In this document: positions 1-24,800 of the stretch, in pieces | Position numbering within the stretch: the stretch's first letter is position 1 | Layout of the letters: each line of letters opens with the position of its first letter | Origin: Datnioides undecimradiatus | Taxonomy: Eukaryota > Chordata > Actinopteri > Lobotiformes > Datnioididae | Reading direction: 5' to 3' | DNA: 64,000 nucleotides | NCBI GenBank assembly: GCA_008933995.1 | Contig: WARS01000016.1 | Location: 15,221,386 to 15,285,385 of the forward strand | The notes under the pieces: model-generated | What the model was told of the DNA's origin: nothing | The model's input: the letters and a program-made list of their open reading frames with translations, nothing else | The model's database searches: none | Position numbers and translations under genes: made by a program

Positions 1-409
1 AGAACAAGGAGGGGGCAAAAAACCAATTATATCACTGTTTTGCAGACCCATCTGTTAAGCTGTCATTTAGTGACCTAAAAAAGAGGTGGAATCACATTAC
101 AAAACACATCAGTGAAAGAACACCAGAGTGGGAAAAAACAAAGTGAGAGTGTTTCCTGATGCGCTAACCATAAAAGTGTTTCCCAGTTAGCTTGGAATTT
201 AAAGAAAGAGAATAATGAAATCAATGAAAAACCGGTGAAACCCACCGGTGTGTTCCACCCTGCGTTTCACTTTTTTCAACTACTATCTAATTCAAATCTA
301 TAAATTGAACAGAAAATCCTTTATAATCTTACCACTGTGATGCTGAATGACAGCGTTTGTCTCTTTGTTCTAACTCCATGTCCTCCTTTTTGTTTCCTTT
401 TTTGAGCAG
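1..409 (+). other. prkca: prkca intron, partial
   Basis: This stretch is the 3' end of the intron before the penultimate coding exon. It contains only AT-rich non-coding sequence and ends in a polypyrimidine tract and AG at 408-409. I see no other exon or element in it. Confidence 0.85.
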
Positions 410-10903
<10,494 letters not shown>

Positions 10904-11143
10904 GAAGGATCAGGAACCCTCCCAGAAGAACCTCCCTGCTCACTGCCACCAACGTAAACCAACCGCCAATCCAACATCTGACCACAAGGCAATCAAGACC
11001 CACTCTAAATTTTTATGTATTGGTTTTATTCATAAGAAGCATTCTAGGGCTTGCATATTTGTTCCATACAATGTATTTGCCAGTATAGATTGTATAGATT
11101 AGACTGATTTTTGGCCATCACAGAAAATAATTTCCTTTATTTT

Positions 11144-11149
11144 AATAAA
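11144..11149 (+). terminator. prkca: Proximal poly(A) signal of prkca
   Basis: A canonical AATAAA lies 241 nt after the stop, inside TTTTAATAAAAAGCACGC. It may give a short transcript. Use is not shown by the sequence. Confidence 0.4.
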
Positions 11150-14100
11150 AAGCACGCACTGTAGACAAGAATGACCTTCTTTTACCAATGCAATTTGCAT
11201 GCAAGACCCAGCTGACCAAGACAGATAGCACTTCATTTATGTAGTATATGGTTGGTGACTGTATACAATAAAATCAAGAGCATTTGAAAACATTAAAAGA
11301 AGCATTTTACTGATTTGGGAAAAGATGTCAGTGCAACTTTCCATGCATACAAATTCCAATGGGTCTACACAGTGGGTCATATTTTGTTTGCAATATGGAT
11401 ATTATGTGATGACCTGAAAATCACTCATTTAAGGCATGCAGACACCATAGCCAAATAATAACAGAGGTTGAAAAGGCGTCTCATGATTCAATGTTTCCTT
11501 TATCATGTTGACAGTTTTCTTCCTCTTTTGATGTAATGGTGATAGTGTGAAATTTTATTTCATTACAATTGGATTGTAGCCAGTCTCAACTTTCAGTGTA
11601 CGTAGCAACTAAACTAAAGAATGAAGAACCAGTCATGTAATTACATAATATGCAGCCTGTAAAATCGCAAATGTGTAATACACATGGGTTTGACAGTTTG
11701 TCAGGGTTGGTTCCAATATGTCAAAATCTCAACTTAGCCTAATTGTTATCACCCTATTTTACCTGCTTTTAAAAGTAATAATCCATAAACCTTTTTTCTA
11801 GCCCTTACTTGAGCTGCCGATTGTGTACTTTCCTTGTTAATAATTTTGTGGACACTATGTGGACACACAGTAAAGAGAAATTAGTTTAGTGTGTGAGCAG
11901 TGGAAGAATATTCTTATATCTACCTTATAAAAAAAATTTAACCTAAAATGTTTACAAGTTGTCCTGTTTAACACTAGTCAGTGTTAACCACCACTCCATA
12001 CCATGCTTTGCCCTTAAAAACATAGTCTCCCATTGGTCATAAATGTCTTAACAGAGACAGTCAAGACATTTGTTGTTTGCATTTAGAACATAACTTTCTG
12101 TCATTGTGTATTAACCGTGCAATGTTATATTGCATACAGTATCATGCCCTCAAGCGTAGATAAAACACATTTGTTTGGTTTTTTGGATACAGTTATTTCA
12201 AATCAAAAGCAGCATTTCTTCTGACAATGCTTGGTTGTCCTGAGAACAAAGTTCTTTAGGAGTATGTCAACATAATCATTATTTTCATCCTTTTTCTTTA
12301 ATGTCTTTTAAGATAGATTCTTCTTTTGTGATCTCATACATATTTTTCCATTCGATCAGATTAATATTTTAATGCGTCTAATACCAGTGCATAACTCCTT
12401 TGTAAATAATCATGAGTTATTTAAAAAGAGTATAGCAAGTTACAGTTTTTATACCAACACCTGAATGTGCTTTTATTACATTAATTATATAAATCAATAT
12501 TTGTATGTGTAAAAACAACTAAAAAAGTAACCCAGTACAGATCAACTTTGTAACAGCTGGATGTCTAGAGTCCAGATTTAGCAAGTTGTGAAATACCTGT
12601 TCTTTGTTTGGCAGATTTATCAAATGTTTTTTTTCTTTACTCATATCCAATGATTTTGACTGCAAATTGTATGTTGATTGGATGCGTGTCTGGCTGTTGT
12701 CCGTCCTTGTGTATCTGCATGCTGTTGGTAGGCATCATTCATGCACGTTATCCACTAAATGTTGCATGCTTCGAAGTATAAAACCCCAAAGAGATACAAA
12801 GTGATACACCACTCAAAATCTAACTTTAGAGGTGAGTATCACTGTAACCATTTCACCAGTTATGATGGCCGTTACACACCACAGTTCAATACCTTACAAG
12901 TGCTGATCTTAGACCAGCTAGACTCTTAAAGAGATGATTGCAAGATTTTGCAACTATACTGCACTCAAATCACAAGTCAAGTTTCAATGACACAGTCTTG
13001 CATCAGTAATAAAACACCAAAGTCCCAATGCTCAGGCACATTCGTAAACTCCGTGTGAAAACAGGTGTGAGGAACAACAACGATTCTGCCAAAAGAATGC
13101 AGATCACAGGAGCTAAAGACCATAGAGTAGACTTTTATTACAGCTTATGAATTTAAATGGATAATAAGACTAAAACTACCTTTTTAAAGACACATAGTCC
13201 CTGGTTCTGGATCAGTGCTTTTTTCTGTAGAAGCCTGATATACATATACACGTGATGGCCCCTGGTTCCTTTGGCCTTTAAGGACTATGTGGAACATTGA
13301 GCCCAGATCTGTGGCTCATTACTAGACCAGTGGCCACTTGCTATCTGGTGTCTCCTTAATGGGGTGTATGTTATAATTTTAATGTTGTGTTGTTGTCATT
13401 TACTTGTTTTATTTTTGTTCCTTATTTTTTGCTTTCGCTGTTGTCCGTGTTGTAAGTTTTATTTCTCTAGCTTCTGCTCAAGAAATTCAGGAATGTTTCA
13501 AGGATGTATCCCATTAGAGAACTCATATCTGAATGATATAGATAGGAACTATGGATATTGTAATATCTTCTCCGTGTTTTTTTTCTAATACTTGTGCTCA
13601 CCTAGCGTGTTTCCTGTAGTGTATAACCTTTTGCATGTGCCAAACCTGAAAAACGCCAGAACCCATCGATAGCACCATTGCACTAGCTCTAGTCACATGG
13701 ATGACTCTCTGAGGCAGTGGGAGACCTGCCTAAAGCCAGACCTTTTCACTCTTTTGGCCACATAACATATACAGTAGCATGCTGCCATAAGTATACCAGT
13801 GCACATTGTGTCAGTACGCTTCACCATGCCAGTCGGTTTGATAGATGACTCTACATGCACGGTACTAGATTTTGTCACTGAAAAACATTTCAACTTGTGG
13901 AGCGTTTGATTTAACATCCAGTGAATTTCACAGAAGTGAGAGAAAAATATTCCTTGTACAGACTTAGAGTTTACTCAGCAACAGTCTTGCCCTCGTCTGA
14001 GCCTAACTTGCACCTCTGTTTGTGCCGACTTAATAGTCTAGGTCCATCCCTTTAATAGAATGTCTGATGACTTGCTTCCTAATCTTCTTTCTTCTTAGAA

Positions 14101-15270
14101 ATGTTTTCAAAATGTCACAATCAATGTGGGCATGAAAAAAATATTACTTACTCTCCCCGTGTGTGCCTTTCCCAACTTGAACAGATAAACTGTACATCTT
14201 TTTAATCTTTATTGTCCTTACCTTTACCTCCCTGTGCCTATTAATAACTGAATGATGTAGTGACTTAATTAAGGTATGTATTGACAATATGAGAAGAAGA
14301 TATTGGGGGAGTCAAGGAACAGTGAATAGATGATTGATTATGATGGATGGGCTTAAGTTAAATGAGTGAAAGGATAGAAGATGATGGCTTGTTTGAAGGA
14401 CAACCCCTGTGCCTGGTCACATCGAACCATCCCTCCCTCGTTGTCTATTGTTCGCTCTCTTTTGCTCTACCTGTTCCTCCTTCCTCAGTGCCTGGGCCAA
14501 GTCAATCCGTCATCTTATCGACAGCGTCCTCCTCCTTTCACTCTTTAAATTCCATCCAGTCAGAAAAGCAGTTGATTTTTCTAATGCAATTCGTTCAACA
14601 CAGTTGACATCAATTCCACCCTTTCCTCCTCTCTACTAGTGCCCCCCTAATGCATCTTGGGAAAGGAGTTAGCCAAATGTATTTGGTGTTTTGCTTTGTT
14701 TACATTTTATCTAGTGTCCTCACCTTTTTGTTTCTAATTTAACTGATTAGGATGGCCAGAAAATAATGAAGTAACTTTCTGATGTAAAGATGGTATCGTA
14801 TATGTGAGGTTTGGAGTGAGAGATCTGTTAGGATTTCTTACAGTACTTCTTTTAGATATCTGTTTGCTTTAGATCAGTCCTGTTTGATGTCTTTCTTCTT
14901 TGTTGTTAGCCATTACTCTCCGCTGTGTCCTGTTGGCTGTGAAATGAGAGAGTTGAGGTAAACTGCCATCCTTTTGGCTGCGCAGAGCACAGGATCAATG
15001 ATGTGCAGGAATGCCTTATTCCTTAACCCACACAGTAACATGGTCTCTAACTCTCCTCTCTTTGTTCATTTATAATCTCAGTGCCCCAGTCCTTGTACAT
15101 AAATGACTTACAGTAGATATCTACATAGACTGTAAAAGAAAGAATATATTGTATTTTGCAAATGGTGTATGTTTGTTTTCTTCCCTTGTCAGCCTGAAAC
15201 CTTTAAAATGAGTCTGAGCTACTTACCTTGTAATTGATTGTGTCATTTGTACCTAATGTATGATAATGCA

Positions 15271-15276
15271 AATAAA
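15271..15276 (+). terminator. prkca: Distal poly(A) signal of prkca
   Basis: A canonical AATAAA sits in GCAAATAAAAAGG after a long AT-rich tract and is the best candidate for the end of the long 3' UTR. Cleavage would fall near 15290. Confidence 0.5.
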
Positions 15277-15295
15277 AAGGAAAATGACATCCGTA

Positions 15296-18200
15296 CTTCT
15301 CCAAGTATTTTTCCCCACTTGTGACAAATTTGATATATATTATGAATGAATGAATTACCTATGCTAGAGTTTGGTGCAGATTCTGGGTTTCTCTTCAGCT
15401 GGTAGAAGATGCATGCTATTTTAAGAGATGTCTCAGTGACATCACCTGGTGTTACGGTGACACGTCACTGTCAGGTTTTCTCATTCAAAGGTTAGCAAAA
15501 AAGAAAAACAAAATAAGGTCATCGATGAACCTTAGATAATTTATGTGAAAAATAGATGGGTGTCTCCATCTAAAATGGATGGAGTTTCCTTTCATTTTTA
15601 GCCAGTAGAGTATATCAGCCATTACATTTGTAGACACATCCTCAACTTTTTAACTTTCTGTGACACACAAAAGTTGAACTAAGAGAGGAGAGTTTCTCCT
15701 GATGTTAATGTGTGTGTTGCCACTTACAGAAGTAGCATGCCCAGCAGTGTTTCAATAAAAATGTGATATATTCAACGCATTTTAATAGATGGGTTTTATT
15801 GTATGCCTCATTCTGATCCTATACATTATGCATGCTAGGTATGTGAGAGTGTGTTTGATCAAATGACCGTATGTTCCAAGCGTCTTCATAAGTTGGATGG
15901 CTGAGTTTGGTCTTGGTGCACAGCAGAGGGCTGTCAGTATTGAAAGACAATAGTTTAGTTCTCAGTCCTGTCAAAAGTCATCAGGATACACCTAGAATGA
16001 AGAGCCTCACAGTGTGGTTGTCCAAGACCTGACTGACTCTGCAAGATCTCTGCTAAATTTCACCTAAATTAGACTGAAAGTTCACTAAATCAGGCTGTCC
16101 TTTAAAGCAAGAAGAGGATTTATGTGGAGACTGTTCACCAATTTAAGGGGTTTACTGAGTTATTAGAAGCTAAGTCCCAACAAAAGCAAAAAGTGTTTCA
16201 GATAATGCATTTTTTTAAATTTTCATGAAACAAAACTTAAAGACATGATAAATGCAGTGCTTCCATATGGCAACAGATTTAAATGTAACAAATGTGTAAA
16301 ATATGTTGTTATTTTTTTCCTCCCCTGGCCTTCTTTTGCTTCTTTTTCAGCAGAAAATGTACCAGGTACAAAATGCTTCCTACTGTCTACACTAGAGTGT
16401 GACAGGTATTGCATGCTAATTTCAGGAAGAGATTTGTGAGAACTGTAAGGGCTATTCTGTTACCATCCACAGTGAGGTAAAAACAGTCCTTGCCGCCCCT
16501 CCCCATTATTGTATTGATCATTGAAAAGTTTTCCACTAATTTCCTCCAACTTTGACCTCTCCTCCATTTGGGACTCTCCTCTATCTTGTTAGCCACAAAA
16601 CTCCAGCCACTATACATATCCTCAGACTCTGCACTTGATGGCTTTCATCTATCTTAGTGATGTTTTCTCAAATGAGAGCCCATAATTACTATAGCTCCTT
16701 GCTGGCAGGCAGCCAGGGTTCTAAATGTTGGCTTAGAGTGATGGTTTATAAAGTTTTACAGCACATTGTGTTGAATCAAGGCTATTTTACAAAGTTTTCA
16801 GCCTTTGCTCTCCTTGAATGTAAGTGAGTTATTATTACAAGTAAGTATTGTTGTGCATCAGAAAATCAATCAAATTGTATTTAATTAATACAACTAAATG
16901 ACATTTTGTCATGTAGATTTCATTCCTCTTGCTTGTAATGTTGTAATACAAATGCAAACACATACTGTACAGAATCAATGAACTTGTGTTTCTGTCTTCA
17001 CGTGTGTTCAGAAATTGCATAGCTGCCATGTGATTAGAGAGAAAGCCCTCCAGTATGTTGGCTGTGGAACCAGCTGGTGTGTGAGCTTTTTGTTTAACAC
17101 CTATATGTTTTTCAGTCCACTGGTTCCTCTGTTACACAAACAAACACGCACACACATACATACACGCTTATCTAGAGCATAACTTCGTCTGTTATTAAAC
17201 TGCTAGAACTAAGTCATATACACCCTTATTGTTTTGTTATGAGACCGTTGTGGCCTCAAGTGAAACAGATGCTTTGTTGTTACAGTCTGATACACATTAG
17301 TATCTTTGTGAATAATGACTAAGCCAGGCTGTGTTGGAGAAGCTGGTCGAATGATTTATGCTTGCATTATTAAAGAAATGAAGAAAGAAACGAAAAAAGA
17401 AAAAAATTATAGAGTTGTGTGTTTCTGAGTCTACATGTCATCAGAAATTAGTCTGCATTCTTACAGACAAGAGACGCTGTTTGCAGTTTAATTCCACCAT
17501 AAACATCCAAATAACCTGTCTCTCTCTGAGCAGATACTCAAGTTCAGTGAGTGCAAACTAAGAGACATGATTTGCTCTGTACTTAGTACATTCAAAAGAT
17601 GGATTATGGTGTTTAATGCTATTTAAAGCCTTTAACATTTTTTTTTTTTGCTTCACCTTGCTCTGGTCAAAAAGGTATCAGCAGCCTATTTCCAAATACC
17701 TGAAAGATGTCAGTAAAGTTTGTGTTTGTCATTGTTCAGGATCCTGAATTTTGCTGCTAGCTTTGTTGTTTGTTTGCCAAAGCAGAATAGAAAATAGCAG
17801 AAAGAAAACCTTAGCAGTCTCCAATGATGCAACATGCAAGAAATAAGCTTCTGTGAGTAGAAGTGATGCAAAGTGGGGTGAGGAAGGGCCTGCCTGCCTG
17901 CCTTCCTGTGATGTCAGTGAGAGGTTATGTGAAAGGCCAAATCATAGCCAAGCTGATGACAGCCTCCTCATTCACTTTGCCTATGCTCAGGCAGGAACTG
18001 AATATGGTGGTTAGTCATACACATGCATGGGATTCACCAGATGCTCCTAAATGACTGAATGAATGTCCATATGCTCAGAGACAGTTTGTGCTGAATTCAG
18101 TCTGACAGCAGCTCAGGCCCTCTATAAATCTGTGCTGTCCTGAACATGTGACAAAACACAAAATTAGCATGTTTAACATAAATTGAGTTGTTTATCTGAA

Positions 18201-18600
18201 TGGAGAGGCTACATCTTGCATTTGTCTGTCCCTGTTTTTTGCAATTGCAGAAGGCTCCTGACCTCTGCAGAAACATGTAACAGAGTATACACACTGTTTT
18301 CAAATGAGGTATGAAGCAGATGTTGCAAACTCCTAGATGGCTTTTATTGAGGATTGGCAAAATAAAAAAGGAAATCAAAGCCTGTAAATTATTCTGTCGA
18401 AATCTTTTCTTCTTGCCAGATCCAAACAATACCACAGTTTGTGTCTCATATGGATTAGGGCATACAATCAAATTTGAATGGTTCATACAATTGTTTCTAA
18501 ACAGCATCTGCAGAAATCATGTTGCCTTGAAGGTTTTAGTTGTTTGAACCATGAACTCATTCAAATTTAAATGCACGCACCATCTCCGTCTGTCCTCACC
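15296..18600. other. Intergenic, prkca to cacng5
   Basis: No coding exon, RNA gene or clear transposon was found. There is one more AATAAA at 15754-15759, a CA-rich tract near 17141-17165, an A-rich purine run near 17372-17408, and a T run at 17639-17649. Short reading frames are random. Enhancers may exist, but nothing identifies them directly. Confidence 0.6.
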
Positions 18601-18817
18601 TGAAGAGAGGTGGAGTGGAGAGTCGGGCGCCACGTGGCACGCGCCACGCGGCTAGTACTGGCTGGCATAGTAGTGCGCGAGCTACAGCCGCGGGTCCCGT
18701 CCGCCACACAGGCTTGTCGCGCGCTAAACCCGAGACAACACAGACCAACTGCACTCCGAGAAACAAGAGGAGGAAGAACAGAGGAAGAGTTTCCCTCAGC
18801 GAGTCTTTTTTGTGAAG
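18600..18817 (+). promoter_or_regulatory. cacng5: CpG-rich probable promoter and non-coding first exon of cacng5
   Basis: A sharp CpG-rich island in otherwise CpG-poor DNA (GGGCGCCACGTGGCACGCGCC, GCGCGAGC, CCGCGGG, GTCGCGCGC). It passes into a purine-rich stretch ending GTGAAG with a possible donor GTATTT at 18818. The coding start exon of cacng5 has an acceptor 45 nt upstream of its ATG, so an upstream leader exon must exist, and this is the best candidate. A long E-box-like palindrome, CACGTG, lies near 18632. No ATG opens a convincing protein. CpG-rich sequence continues in patches to about 19700. Exact start and splice site are inferred. Confidence 0.5.
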
Positions 18818-21800
18818 GTATTTAATTATGTTGCCTGTGTCTTTTGTAAATATAAATGTCGTCGTTATTTTGCACCGAGAAACGCGCTGTTGACAGTTTC
18901 GCGGGTGCCATGTATTGCTTTGCTTGTTGTTTTTTGCGCTTCGCTTGTTTTGCTTCATTTATACTGAGGCTTCTTTGTGTATTTAATCAGAGTGGAGGCT
19001 TCTGCTACCCTGCATTCATCCACTTCACCCACACTTTTATTTGAAAGGTGGCAAATACTCTTAATTTCTCAGGCACGTTGTTGTAGAGAAAACTGCACAC
19101 TGTAAGCTGTAGCTCCTGACATTTAACTGACTGTATGTACTATGTTTGGCTTTCCATATTCTACATTCTTGTTTGGCTTCTGGCGCCCAGTTAAAGGCAG
19201 AAACACTGTATGTGTCCAAGTTTAGTGCATGCACAGCGGAACTCGTTTTTTAAAATCCTTTAAAACAGTGACCAGCTACATGGGATACGCTAATCGAGGT
19301 ATAATGCAGTTCGAAAAAGGGAAAAGTGGTTTGGAACAACTAATGATCGTTTTTAGGATGAGAAGAAATGGGGAGACAGCGAAAAATCGAGGATTTGTGC
19401 TCGTTTAAAAAGTGCTAATGTCAGTTCCAGACCACGTTTACTTTGGACACACGAGCGCTAATACGGACATGGGCAAACGCGGTTTAGATGAGTGATCTTC
19501 CATCACACACTCGTTAAACACAAGACTCAATGGTCTGAGTTTGTTATTGACGGACTGTTCAGTATTGGAGCGCGAGTGACTGGTTCAGCACCGCGGACAG
19601 CGATTTGAGCTCGAGCCAAAGATTAAACGGCAGGCGTAACAAACTGCTGGCTCTGATTAGTTTACGGGGATGTAAGCCAACAAATAGACCCCGACTGGAC
19701 TGCATACTAATTTACCCAGAATGAAAGTGATAAGTTAGTTTTAAATGATCCGAAAACAACTGACAATAGAGATCGTGGAGGCACAGTCGTCTTATTGTGT
19801 CTTTATCAGTGGAAGATATGACTGATCACTAACTGAAATCCAGATCACATTTCTATTTCATTTCCAGCTGCAGCTCCTTGCTAATTACTAGAGGTTGTCT
19901 GAGTGTAAACAAAAATTTTGAGATGCATATGTATTTTCAATACCTGCTACTTATTTAAAAAATCAAATTAACCTAGAATATGTTTTCAGCAAAAAGGCAG
20001 CCCACAGGTCTACTTGGCTGACATTGACTCCCCTGTGTGCCAGCCAGACAAATACTGTTATAGCACAAATTTAGACAGGGATGGTGTGGGCTGCAGGGGA
20101 TTATTTTTCTGCAATTGCAAAAGAAAAATTGAACCTATTCACCATCCAAGTTTCACTGTGGCTACTCACACCCTCTCCAAATGAGAAACTACTTGTTGCA
20201 GGGAAACAGATTATCCACATTATCTGGACATAGCATTGTGTAACATATTGGGGTTTGTTGTGCTCAGCCCAGTATCTAAAAGGTTACATTATTACTATTT
20301 TCTGCTCATTTTTATATAGATCCTTCCTTTTACTTTGATGTAAAATTCTGTTTATCCCCAGATAGTTTTCAAAGAAACCAAGTTTGACTGAAAGTCAGTT
20401 GACCTAAACCCTGTTGTTTTTGCTTTGTGTTTTGTTTTGTTGACTGATGCAGTCATTAAAATGTTATAGGCAATGCCTTTAGTTTTATGCACAATCTTAG
20501 CTGTTACTATTAAACTACTGACTTCTTGAACCACATCTAACCACTGGCTGGCTTTCAGTGTTGTTTTTTTTCCCTCTGTGGTATGCCAGTCTTCATGCAG
20601 CTTTACAGGGCAGTCATAATGGGCAGATTTTTGGTTGTGTGTTACAAACTGTGTTACAGAAGATGTAACGACCTAGTCCATGTATCTTATCATTAAAATC
20701 ATGTGGTTGTCTTCCATTTTTTTCTTCCACCTTTGTGTCTTGTTAACTCAGCAACACCAGTGTTCACAGCTTACCAATTTGTCACACTGAAAACTCAAGA
20801 AAACACAGCTGCAGAACATCATTAATAGAAATATCTGTGACAAATTCCATGTTAAGAAACACACACGTGCTGAATCTGCTCAATCATGTCTCGGATACAC
20901 AATTCATATGTGTTACTATTGTAATGACAATAGGTTAGTTGGCATAACGGATAGTTGGTCAGTCAGCTATGACAAAAGTGGTTTTCAATATTACTTAATG
21001 ACAATATTAGTTAATGTAAGATTAGAATTAATTGGTAATGGTTCACTTTCTATTTTTAGTGTATATATGAGGCATGCTGCACAATAAAACAAAGTTGTTA
21101 AGCACAGTAAATAAGCATTCCCCGTAGCATCAACCGATACTCTTGGCTTCACTTCAATGGTTTCAGTAATCACTCATGCTTGAAGGAACATCCTGGTGGG
21201 AATATCCCCAAAAAGTAAACACTCTGGTGCTTTGTTTTAAACACCTCAAAGTGTGAAAACAGTCTACTTTGTAGCTCTAATTTAGTCTGGTAATGCAAGT
21301 AATGTAGCCTTACACAGACACTAATGATGTAGCTGTACGTTCAGTCAATTACTGTGAATAGTATATACTTTATCTCTGATGAATCCCCGTATTTCGTCTG
21401 TGTGTTTGAGTGAGTATGCAAAACTTTTTTTCGAGTAACTGGGCTCATTTTGTCCACCTGCCACTAGTGAACTGACTCATAAACAACTCTTTTTGGTTTT
21501 TTTATTCGTAATACAACCCCCAGAATCTGTCAGTCCAAACTGACTTCCTGGTCCAGCAATGACTGCTCACTTCCAACTCAGAAAATTCAGAGAAGTTTGG
21601 CTCTAACTGTCTTCATGGTTAAGTATGGGCTTGTACTCATGAACAACTCATTCCTCAGCCCAGTGGGTGTGTGTTTTGTACCACTTGGTCATCGCTTGAC
21701 AAGAGACTGTCACTGAGCAGCAACTCTCACTTGTTCTTGGGCTCAGGTGGTGTGTGCAGAATGACTTAACTTCTGACCCAGTGAGACCCTCTGATTTGGA

Positions 21801-24800
21801 AGTCAACCTGCATCTTACATCGCTACAGCTGTGCATGCACCACTGAGAAGCGTGATTTTAGATTCACCTCCACTTGCAAATCAACTAAGGTCATTCCTCT
21901 TTAAGGGTAGCTCAACATCACTACTGTGATGTGTTTGTTCCTCTATACCTTTCTCCTGTTTCCCTCACTGCTCCCTCAACATGTAAAATGCACTACCAAA
22001 TAGGGAGCCTTGTTTTGGGACTTGCTCATCAGTCCGTTCATGCTTGACTAATTCGGAGGCCTCTTCTGTATAGTGTTGCCTGGCGACAGGGCTAAGTCAA
22101 GCACTTATAAATGGGAGACTTGTTCTCACAACAAACAAGGGAAAATGGATGTTAGTGCTACTGCTGTAGATAACAGGTTTTTGTGAGAGAGTCAATGGAG
22201 TGTCAACCCTTTAAAAGATCACTACTGTGCTATTCACTTGTGCTTTATTAGATTAAATGGACCTGTCTGTCATTTCTAATTGATTCCGGTATCATGGTAT
22301 TGTTATCTTTCCTACAAATGTGTCTCCATGGAATGCAGGAGTTTGGGACAATTGTTCCTGACGTACAAGTACACAAACGTTCTGGACGTTTTGTTTAAGA
22401 GTAAGGTCTTTAGCATTTGTAATGTAAAATCTTTGTTCAGCCTTTCACGACTCATCTTCAGATTACTTATTTAGGATCATCATAAGTTATTAAATGCAAA
22501 AAATAGGCCGACTGACAAGCTCTTTGTACACGTTCTGATTGTGATACTGTATGAAGGAATGCACAGGGGATGACGGCTCAAAGCCAAAACCATTTGCTAA
22601 AAGACATAAGGAAACTGCCTTTAGAACAGCATGAAAGGCTTGGGATATATCCAAAGCTGCCCCATCCAATTAAGATGATCTGACATTACAGAACAAGAGA
22701 CGTACTGCGTTTTGATGCAGGCTGCTCTACAGTCTCGAGGATGATGGAAGGGAACACCTTTTAAATTTGGTCAGCTAGTTCATCTGATAATATGCAAATA
22801 TGTTGCAACATTTAACAGCCAGTTTACCAATTTTGCAACCTGAATCGTCTGTTTATAATGTGGAGAAGAGGTGCGAATATTCCACTTCATTTTCTGTCAT
22901 GACAGCTCGCACCACCACCACCTCTCTCCGCTGTTCACCAGATGATGCATTGTAAGTTGTCTGGCCCTCAGCAGGGATTTGGCATGACTGAGACTTTGTG
23001 CATCATTTCATTTTTGGTAGGCATGCCTTCAAGGGAGGGTTGAGGCATCTCCAGAATTAGACCACTGTGAAATCTTTCTAGCTTGTTGGCTCCCTGCTGG
23101 AGGCTAGCATAGCTCAAAGACAATGGCTGATATACGAGAGCATATGGAAACAAAATGTCCTCTGTGATATAACATTAGCTGTCACAATCACATATTTGGA
23201 GTGCAAGACAAAACAAAACAAAACACAGCTGCTATGTTCAGATTTAAAAATTCCTGCTTCATTCTGTTGAATAGCTGTTCAAAGTTTGGCATATTCTTTC
23301 TAACCTCACAAAAGATTCGTAGATTTGGTTGAGAATTTTATTTGGAAATTTGAAATTACGCTTGTATATTTGATAGATTTTAATCAATTAAAGTATTTGC
23401 CAAACAAATGCCTTTGTGCCTTTGTTTAAACTGGAAACGTTTTATTTTTACAGAATTTGATTTAATGATAAAAGTAAAAATGGTAAAATAATTCTTTAAG
23501 ATTTGTTCATTAGGCTTGGGAAGACCTCTTTCGATACAAAGCTGTAATAATGCGATATTCTTGTTATAATTGTTTTTCTTACAGAAATTTGATGTTAAAC
23601 TTTAGGATATAACAGCTTCTATTGTTCTATGAAATAGTTTTAAAAAGTCACATGAGGTTTGTAAAGCCATGTTCATATTCACTGTTGCCTTGGAAATAAT
23701 GGTGATAATGATCTAATCAAACTTTGTCTGGAAGACATTTTGGTCAGTGAAAGTACAGAAAAGTATAAATTTGTTCGTAATAATGTTTTGATCAGTGGCA
23801 CATTCACTCTGTTATTCTTATAATGTATCAAATAAGAGTAACAATGAGTGGTGTGGTCAGTGTGCAGGTCATTGTAATGGACTGGATGTATGGTGATGTT
23901 TGGATCTACAAGTATAGTGTGTTTGGTACAGTCTTTGTTGACACAGCTGTTGGTTGCTGGTAGTTTGTGCATCTGAAAGAGTGCTGTGTATGTGAATATT
24001 TGAATATATACTGTAGGCATGAGTAATGTTTTCCCTTTATGCAAGTCTGCCTAAACTGTACAAACTCTCTGCAGACCAACAATGGGGGCTGCCAGTTTCA
24101 TCCAGCTGTGTCCGTGGCTTGATGACATACTATCTCGTGCGCTGGACTGCTACTGTCCTCGGGGTCCTCCAGCCAGCATCAACCAACAGCAACTAATTCT
24201 CATAGTGTTAGTCGCATGTCCAGATCAGACGCAGCAGAGGGACTGCTCTCACAGCCACAGTAGCTGGGTCAGTAGCCATGCTAAAAAGACACCCATGCTG
24301 TGATGACAGAGAAGGACAAATACACAAATTTAAATCACGATGTCTGTTGTTTTGCACTGATTGTAAATATTCAGCTAAATATTTATCCAAAACATATAAT
24401 ATTGTAATATATATCTTCCATCAAAAAATCCTAAACATCAGTTTCTCTTGGTGCTGCAGACAATTCTGCATTGCAATGGTTATCTTATCACTTTGCGTTG
24501 TGTTACACAATACAATAGGTATATCATAAAAGGCCACTGTCATCTTATATTGTAAAATACATTTAGATGAGAAATCATGACATTTATTTATACAATGGTT
24601 TCCTGCCTTGTTCTCTTCTGTGTTTCAACAGTATTTTATTCAACAGTATTCTACAGAGCTGAAAAGGGTGGAGACATCTCTGGTACTCTGTCTTTCCATT
24701 AGATTGCCTATTGTTCTCAGAAAATGTGGTATTTTTGGCGGTGAGCTGTTTAAATTAAGGGTGACAGAAGGTTAGGTGCATGTTAACAAAGTAGACAGAG

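Larger units (their letters stand above)
10904..15295 (+). other. prkca: prkca 3' UTR (probable extent)
   Basis: The sequence after the stop has no coding potential and carries several AATAAA hexamers: 11144-11149 gives a short form of about 0.25 kb and 15271-15276 a long form of about 4.4 kb. Mammalian PRKCA has a very long 3' UTR, so the long form is plausible. A third hexamer at 15754-15759 could extend it. There is a Pumilio-type TGTAAATA at 12401-12408. The end is inferred from the hexamers alone. Confidence 0.55.
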
